NCBI GenBank assembly: GCA_963971285.1
Contig: OZ020249.1
Coordinates: 2,604,001 to 2,668,000 of the forward strand
Reading direction: 5' to 3'
DNA: 64,000 bases
Source: Astropecten irregularis
Lineage: Eukaryota; Echinodermata; Asteroidea; Paxillosida; Astropectinidae
Within the stretch, counting starts at the first letter, position 1. The number at the start of each line of letters is the position of its first letter. This document shows positions 58,331 to 64,000 of this stretch, piece by piece. The notes beneath the pieces are model-generated. The model was not told the origin of the DNA, searched no databases, and saw only the letters and a program-made list of their open reading frames with translations. The translations under genes and the position numbers were made by a program.

Positions 58331-58539
58331 GTATGATAATTGATACATTTAAAAGGTATAAGACTTCAGAACAATTTATATGGTACACCAAAGGGCAATT
58401 TCACCTAACTCATTGTAGGACAAACAGTAAATAATGCATCCCAGTGTTACAATCATTTGTAGCTAGGATGGATTTCATCATGCTAAGCAACATGTATTCT
58501 TTCGATACCTACATGTTCAAAATGCATTTCCAAATGTGC

Positions 58540-58630
58540 ACGTGCAAGCATAACCGCTGAAATAACAAAGAACATGACGTAACCCCACACACACACTGCA
58601 TGTCCCAGGGTTCCAAGCGTATCTCGCCCC
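58540..58630. repeat. DIRS left inverted terminal repeat
   Basis: GCAAGCATAACCGCTGAAAT through GGTTCCAAGCGTATCTCGCC is the inverse of 63282-63371 with only a few differences over about 88 bases. Confidence 0.85.
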
Positions 58631-58679
58631 TTTTTTCCAGCGCGCGCCGCTGATATTAGACGTGTTATTGTTTTTTCCG

Positions 58680-60000
58680 TCGTCACAGTTATCTAACCGT
58701 GTTTTGTGATATGATCGAACTCCTATTTCCGACTGGTGGATTCTCGGACCAGGAAACGTTCGTTCAAGAAATCGACAAATATATGCTCATCTTGTGGAGG
58801 TTCATCTTCCCCCTTTGACTTTGATGTCCATCTGAACTGCCTAGGGCTGTCCATTTAAGAATAATTTAGTATTCGCAAGTCGAGAAAAAAAATTGATCGA
58901 ATATTCGAAAAATCGCAATTCAATGTAAAACATAAGAAAATAAAAACATGAAAGTACGTTGCGTAATGGCTGCTGGTAGCTATCGGGATGCCGCATGCGT
59001 ACTAAACAATTACAGATCATGAACAGATCCTATCAAAACACCCTGCTTTTTAGCAGATTTTTAATAAGTTACAAAATGATATTATCCGCTATTTCTACCA
59101 ACACGCCATTGACAGGCCAAGCAAAATTTAGCGCGATCTTTTTTCCGACATCGAGCACCAACATCGAACACACCATTATATGTAAGCCGTATGCATTGTT
59201 GTATCGTTGCGAGATCCCCATAAAAATATTCTGACCGTACCGTTCTTCTAAAATAGTACTGTAAATCGCGTTTTTCAGGTCACCTTAATCTTACTTCAAT
59301 TTGGTTATTTTGTCCATCTGGCCAAGTAGAAACACACTTTTCATTTCACCGACTTAATTCCAAAAACGAACGGTACTAAAAAATCCTCCAAAAGCGACGA
59401 TCGTATTCATATCGCACACACGCTACATGCACCTTGCATGCACACCACGTGCAGCCTAGCCAGCCATCGTGCATGACTGGTATCTGCGCGTGTAATAGCG
59501 AGAACTTCACACAGCACATAGCGTGCACCAGCGGAAGTCTCAATCACATGGTCGGCAGGAAGCCTGCACGTACATGTGCACAGTACACATCGAATGTACA
59601 ATGTGTGAATGCCACATGCACGGTGAAATATCGCCCAGACGGTACCGCAGATCGTGGATGGCTTTGGTACAATGGATTGCGGCCGGCTTCAATGCATTTT
59701 GCTGTACAAAATCTGCTTTTGGCATCGCTTTAATTTTTTCTCGAATATTCGGACGGGCAAAATATTATTCGAATATTCGAGTGATGATCGAATATTCGAA
59801 TATTCGATATATTTGAGACAGCCCTAGAACTGGCACAGATGCAATTTTTGCAGCCATAGCGAGCCCTGTGTTCTCTGTTCAACGTGGACGTCCGATGACT
59901 TTGTGTCTCCTCGGCAGTCAACTGGTTCTTCCGTCCTCGCCTCTACATTGGCAGTTTCCGACGGATTGCCTATCTCCATCTAGCCAGCCTCGGCCCCCCT
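58680..60000 (+). pseudogene. Possible DIRS gag remnant, split by hAT
   Basis: One frame reads CSSCGGSSSPFDFDVHLNW up to the hAT insertion and resumes HRCNFCSHSEPCVLC after it. This gives a cysteine/histidine cluster spaced like a zinc-binding region. The frame continues only after removing the insertion and one duplication. Calling it gag is inference from position. Confidence 0.45.
58842..59826. mobile_element. hAT-type element nested in the DIRS element
   Basis: Ends TAGGGCTGTCC and GACAGCCCTA, with 8-bp flanks GAACTGCC (58834-58841) and GAACTGGC (59827-59834), one mismatch. The subterminal parts are rich in CGAATATTCG. Interior 59230-59405 is the inverse of the block at 7040-7205. Confidence 0.75.
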
Positions 60001-60079
60001 AAGCCCCCTGGGCTGGATTTCACAAAGAACTAAGATTAATCTTAACATGAGTTGTTCAGTATCACCATAGTGATTTGTA

Positions 60080-60560
60080 TTGTCACATCGACTTTCGTTC
60101 TTACTCCAAAAAAGATTGGTGGCTGGCGCCCCATCATCAACCTCCGCCCCCTCAATGCGTTCATCCGTCCGAAGCACTTCCGCATGGAAACTCTGGCCTC
60201 GGTTCTGAACTCCCTTCCACGGGAGTTCATCTACGGAAACACAACTTCAAGCCTGGAAATAAACGGAGGCCACGGAGGCCATGGCCTTCGTTGCCCTGGT
60301 TCTTGGCATTGGTGCCCCTTCAGATGTTTCCATAGACATCATGATTTTCAAATGGAAGTGCCCCTTGCAATGGAAAATTGGCCTTGCCCTCACCAAACCT
60401 TATTTCCAGCCCTGCAACTTGCCAGTTTCAGTGCCTCCCCTATGGACTATCCACAGCGCCTCACAGCACCCTTCGCCGCCAGCACATCCGTATTTACGTC
60501 TACCTGGACAATTGGCTGATCATGGGTCGTTCTCGCCCGTCGACCATCCTGGCGCTGTCA
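60080..60560 (+). pseudogene. DIRS reverse transcriptase, decayed
   Basis: VLTPKKIGGWRPIINLRPLN and the following FRMETLASVL are the N-terminal RT block. About 95 codons later, in another frame, PYGLSTAP is followed closely by IYVYLDNWLI, the YXDD region with the second catalytic Asp changed to Asn. The stretch between STAP and YLDN is much shorter than in the family, so there is a deletion as well as frameshifts. Confidence 0.8.
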
Positions 60561-60745
60561 GACTATCCAGCTCACCTCGGACCTGGGCTTCATTATCAAC
60601 CGCGACAAGTCGTCCCTGATGCCTTCGCAGAACCCAACCTTTCTCTGAGCCTGTCTCGATATGCAGACCTACTCTGGATCGCTGCTCAGCTCTGTAAGAT
60701 TGCATTCATCATTTCCTGGAGAACCCATTCCTCCCAGCCCGGGTT

Positions 60746-61435
60746 TTGCTCCGACTGCTTGGTTTTATGGTGAGTCTAGTGGACCTAGTCCCTTTCTGCC
60801 GTATGCACATGCGTCCACTTCAGCTCCACCTTTTCTACCACTACTCTCCCCGGAAGGACCTCATCTCCACTCCCGTCCCTGTGAACTCCTTCATTTGGTC
60901 TCACCTTCTTTGGTGGCTGTATCAGCAGAATCTCCTCTCCGGCACCCTGTTTCCGAGACCCTGCCCCAGTGTGACACTCACCACGGACGCCTCGGAGTTG
61001 GGCTGGGGCACCCACCTGGACGACCTCTCCCTCTCTGGCCTCTGGTCACAACAGGAGAAAACACGGCACATCAATCACCTCGAGCTCCTGGCAGTCCTCA
61101 GAGCCCTCCAGGCCGCCCTAGACAGAGTAGAGAATTGCTTCGTCCATGTGAAAACGGACAACTCCACAGTAGTGGCTTATATCAACCGACAAGGAGGGAC
61201 CCTCTCTCCCTCTCTGTGCCTGCTGACCTGGCAGCTCCTCAGTTGGTGCATTCCCCATCAGATCACCTTGAAGGCAAGCCATCTGGCGGGGAAGAGAAAC
61301 GTTATTGCGGACGCCCTTTCCCAAGGTCGGGCCATCCCCACGGAGTGGTCTCTCCACCGTCCTACAGTTCAACATATCTTCAACCTCCTGGGATCTCCGC
61401 ATATCGATCTGTTTGCCTCACATCTGAACTGCTAA
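60746..61435 (+). CDS. DIRS RNase H domain, open frame
   Basis: A 229-codon open frame with LGFMVSLVDLVPFCRMHMRP (connection) and then RNase H motifs LTTDASELGWG, INHLELLAVLRAL, VKTDNSTVVAYINRQGG and AGKRNVIADALSQ. These hold the four acidic residues in order (D, E, D, D). It ends soon after PHIDLFASHLNC, a typical DIRS/Ngaro tail. It removes RNA from the RNA-DNA hybrid in reverse transcription. The first Met here is internal; the true start was upstream with RT. Confidence 0.85.
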   Translation: MLRLLGFMVSLVDLVPFCRMHMRPLQLHLFYHYSPRKDLISTPVPVNSFIWSHLLWWLYQQNLLSGTLFPRPCPSVTLTTDASELGWGTHLDDLSLSGLWSQQEKTRHINHLELLAVLRALQAALDRVENCFVHVKTDNSTVVAYINRQGGTLSPSLCLLTWQLLSWCIPHQITLKASHLAGKRNVIADALSQGRAIPTEWSLHRPTVQHIFNLLGSPHIDLFASHLNC

Positions 61436-61759
61436 CTGCCAACTTTCTGCTCCCGTCATGCCAATCCGAAAGCCTGGGTTACAGACTCCCTGAGTATCAG
61501 CTGGAAGGGGCTCCTATGGTAGGCCTTCCCTCCGATCTCCCTGCTTTCACGAGTGTTGGCCAAAGTCTGCCAAGATCCCTGCAAAATGATTCTGATCACC
61601 CCTTTCTGGCCCCCGACAAGCTTTGTTCCCTTAACTGCATGCTGGACCTTCTATGTCATCAACCTATTGATCTCCCTCAGCGGCCAGACCTCCTCATACA
61701 ACCATCCTCCAAGATGCTCCATCCGGAACCCAGACAGCCTGAATCTCACAGCCTGGATG

Positions 61760-62996
61760 CTTTCCAGCAATCTTTCAGATCAGCTGGCCTTTCGGAGGAA
61801 GCTGCCGCCAGGAGTAGACGACCATCTACTAGAAAAACTTACGACAATCGTCTACAGCATTACTTCAGATGGTGTGCCCAGAAAGGTGTTGATCCCTGCT
61901 CTGCATCTTTAAGAATCATTGAGGATTTCCTGTACTCCCTCTTCCATTCTGGGCTTCAAGTTTCCACCGTTCGTGGCTACAGATCCGCCATAGGTGTGGT
62001 GCATCAAGGGTTTGACGCCGGCTCTCACCTGTCTAGTATTAAATCATCCATCTCTCACCTCATCAAGGGTATGTTCATTGAGCGTCCACCTTCTTAGTCC
62101 CTTTGTTCAAACTGGGACCTCAGCTCCGTTCTTGGGAAGCTATCCCTAGCGCCTTTCAAACCAGCTGGGTCTTCCTCTCTTCACAACCCTTATGGTCAAA
62201 ACGGCATTCTTACTTGCGGCCACCACAGCTCGACGTAGAAGTGAAATCCATGCTCTCTCCATCGAAAAGGGCCATCTTCAATGGGAACCAGGAGGAATTC
62301 GCCAAATTCCTGACCAAGAACCAATCCCCCAGCTTTTTGCCCCCAGACATCTTTGTCCATATCCTGACAAGTTTCTCTAGCGTGCAGGAGGATAAGTTGT
62401 GATGCCAGGTTAGGATCCGTTGTGATGCCAGGTTAGGATCCTTAAGTTCTACATTGCCCGCACCAAAGACCTGTGAGGTACTACCAAGCAACTGTTCATC
62501 ACAACAGTTCATCCATATCATCCAGCCTCAGCATCTTCTATCGTAAAATGGATGTGAAGCTATTCAGTCTCTCCCATCTCATTCTTGCCAGAAACAGCCT
62601 AGTGGGTCACAGCCAGATGCAGCAGCTCGCACAACCTCCGATTCGCCACACCACCAAAGTCGCCAAGCTCAACTTTCTACCCGTGACCCACTTGAGCCGA
62701 AGACCCAGCTTGAGGCAGGCGAGGCTCACCATAAGCAGCCTCAGATGTTACATGCATCTCGTGCTTAAATCAAAGCCCACCAGACACGGAGTGCGACTAC
62801 GTCATGGGCTTTCTTTCAAGGAATGGCTGTTTCAGACATCATGCAGGTGGCGTGCTGGAAAAACCCATCAACCTTTTCATCATGCTACCTGAGGGATGTT
62901 CTCAAAGCTGAGGGGCAGGTAGACAGACAAGTTCTTCGCTCAACTGCCCGAGCTGCAGCCAGGAGACCCACCGGAGCAGTTTCTACATTGTCTTAG
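61760..62996 (+). pseudogene. DIRS tyrosine recombinase, frameshifted
   Basis: The N-terminal core-binding part is open in one frame to 62097 (RKTYDNRLQHYFRWC, VSTVRGYRSAIGVVHQG). The catalytic part continues in other frames: KTAFLLAATTARRRSEIHAL carries the first catalytic Arg. The last part, 62772-62996, reads SWAFFQGMAVSDIM and STFSSCYLRDV with the nucleophile Tyr, ending TAG. A 23-bp tandem duplication (62396-62441) is one cause of the frame loss. The enzyme would join a circular intermediate to target DNA. Confidence 0.8.
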
Positions 62997-63139
62997 GATT
63001 CTAGACGTTCTGCTCTGTGGTATGTTCTGACTAGATTTGATTCTCATGATTATCTCATCTTAGACAGGCCTAGTCACTACCGTTCTCCTGATTCACCCAC
63101 ACTGTTTTCTCCCTCCCCTTCTCCTTCCGGTGCTACTCT

Positions 63140-63222
63140 GCATTTTGAAGGTATCGAAGGTGACGTATTTTCTGTAATAGAATCTCCCCAAATCCAAGGG
63201 GATTTTCTATTCTATTAAGAAA
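63140..63222. repeat. DIRS internal complementary region
   Basis: 63181-63222 (AATCTCCCCAAATCC, TTTTCTATTCTATTAAGAAA) is inverse to 63373-63412 at the right end. 63140-63159 (TGCATTTTGAAGGTATCGAA) is inverse to 58502-58525 at the left end, apart from an ACATGT insertion there. This two-part complement is the DIRS hallmark. Confidence 0.8.
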
Positions 63223-63281
63223 ATACTCACCTTTATACCACCCTCCCTATTGTCCGGTTCCTCTAAATTATACTGAAAAAA

Positions 63282-63371
63282 GGGCGAGATATGCTTGGAA
63301 CCCTGGGACATGCAGTGTGTGTGGGGGTGACGTCATGTTCTTTGTTATTTCAGTGGTTATGCTTGCGCATT
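63282..63371. repeat. DIRS right inverted terminal repeat
   Basis: AGGGCGAGATATGCTTGGAA through GTGGTTATGCTTGCGCAT, inverse of 58540-58630. Confidence 0.85.
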
Positions 63372-63415
63372 TCTTAATAGAATAGAAAATTCCCATGGAT
63401 TTGGGGAGAATCTAT

Positions 63416-63639
63416 CATTGATTTTATGTTAATATGGTTTGTGGAAGAGAAGTTTTTTGGTGATATAATGACACATTTGTCTCATTGACATTAGTTTGTT
63501 TTCCTGAATCATTCATTAACTTTGAAGATTCTGCCTGTCTTTTTGGTGCCTATATTTCCTGGAGCTGGTTTTAATTTTGAAATTTACACCTGGGAAATGT
63601 TGTCCCATCTTATTTAACTTCTCAGGGGAAACTAAAAAT
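63416..63639. other. PYROXD1 intron 1, nothing recognised
   Basis: AT-rich single-copy-looking sequence between the DIRS right end and the SINE tail. Confidence 0.4.
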
Positions 63640-63644
63640 CAATA

Positions 63645-63675
<31 letters not shown>

Positions 63676-63945
63676 TATTTCTGGTAATGGCACCAAGGAT
63701 TCCTTAAAAGCTCCCTAGGCACTGTAGCTCAAAAGCCTGATGAAACCTTTTATGGAAAGATGATGAGAAGAAGATACAGTTTTAGAGGTGGGAGGAAAAC
63801 CCCAGAGAAATATTCTGGGCAAAACCCACAGAATCAGGTGAGGAATGAAAACTCAATCTACTTGTGGACCGAGCCGGACTTGAACCCGGTCTACAGAGAG
63901 TAAAGGCGAAGAAAGAACTGCTACGCCAACCTGACTCACATAGAG
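63640..63945 (-). mobile_element. tRNA-derived SINE, second family
   Basis: Minus strand: a tRNA-like head (63866-63938) with B box GGTTCAAGTCC, then a ~200-bp body with GGGGTTTTCCTCCCACCTC, and an (ATT)n tail at 63641-63674. The head and body differ from the 321-bp tRNA repeat family. Confidence 0.75.
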
Positions 63946-64000
63946 CCCAAATGAAAGTGTCTGCCTCTATTGGTTATCAAGATGAAGAGAAAGTGAATAA

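Larger units (their letters stand above)
58490..63415 (+). mobile_element. DIRS-like tyrosine-recombinase retrotransposon
   Basis: Evidence for the whole unit: inverted terminal repeats at 58540-58630 and 63282-63371, and an internal complementary region at 63140-63222 that is inverse to both outer ends. It has RT, RNase H and tyrosine recombinase parts in DIRS order. Its own length without the nested hAT is about 3.9 kb, slightly under the usual 4-6 kb. Reading frames are broken in RT and in the recombinase, so it is inactive. It lies in PYROXD1 intron 1 in sense orientation. The exact termini are uncertain by 10-20 bp. Confidence 0.8.

Noticed and set aside
60661-62097. 478-codon frame as one DIRS protein
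   Set aside because: Only the last ~110 codons are recombinase; the Pro/Ser-rich rest is the RNase H region read out of frame.

Overview
The window is animal nuclear DNA: short exons with GT-AG introns, a very high load of nested transposable elements, tRNA-derived SINEs, LINE 3' tails and satellites. Two things point to a marine invertebrate deuterostome, most likely an echinoderm: the palindromes TACATGTA and GTAGGCCTAC are extremely frequent, and the three host genes I recognise have clear vertebrate counterparts. The species itself cannot be fixed from the sequence.

Three host genes are supported. On the minus strand at 38571-38841 is the first coding exon of a WASF/WAVE protein, which builds the actin-regulating WAVE complex. 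On the minus strand from 52650 down to 43528 is a complete four-exon gene for ashwin (human C2orf49), a subunit of the tRNA ligase complex; all exon phases agree and give 298 codons plus stop. On the plus strand at 58148-58330 is the first coding exon of PYROXD1, an FAD/NAD(P)H oxidoreductase reported to protect that same ligase from oxidation. Ashwin and PYROXD1 start about 5.5 kb apart and point away from each other. Weaker, unidentified coding candidates lie at 4174-4608 (-), 9783-9990 (+), 10040-10287 (-) and 18087-18230 (-).

1-38500 is nearly all non-host sequence: TTAA-flanked DNA elements (772-1598, 2165-4869, 16465-17045, 20714-22369, 31775-32665), hAT-type elements with 8-bp target duplications (6165-8191, 26353-28134, 34532-34920), a Harbinger-type MITE (8991-9223), two Helentron-like elements with internal ~152-bp repeats (12336-13588 and 26633-28039), a second Helentron-like family (8228-8900, 29836-30955), a long-TIR element (18263-19420), a 19-bp minisatellite (21493-21970), a 25-bp satellite of about 43 units (24098-25175) and a 5'-truncated CR1-like LINE (35720-36650).

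38500-53000 holds WASF exon 1 and ashwin. The ashwin introns contain LINE tails, a tRNA-containing repeat broken by two hAT MITEs, a mariner-type MITE and a TTAA MITE nested inside a GGGGCCGTCC-ended element. 53000-58100 holds palindromes, a 51-bp minisatellite, a decayed Ty3/gypsy pol fragment and a tandem pair of a 321-bp tRNA-containing repeat.

58490-63415 is a DIRS-like tyrosine-recombinase retrotransposon in PYROXD1 intron 1, with inverted terminal repeats and an internal complementary region still visible but with broken reading frames. A 985-bp hAT element is nested inside it. A tRNA-derived SINE closes the window.

The most unusual general signal is that paralogous repeat copies repeatedly differ by clean gains of the palindromic hexamer ACATGT (or its rotation CATGTA).
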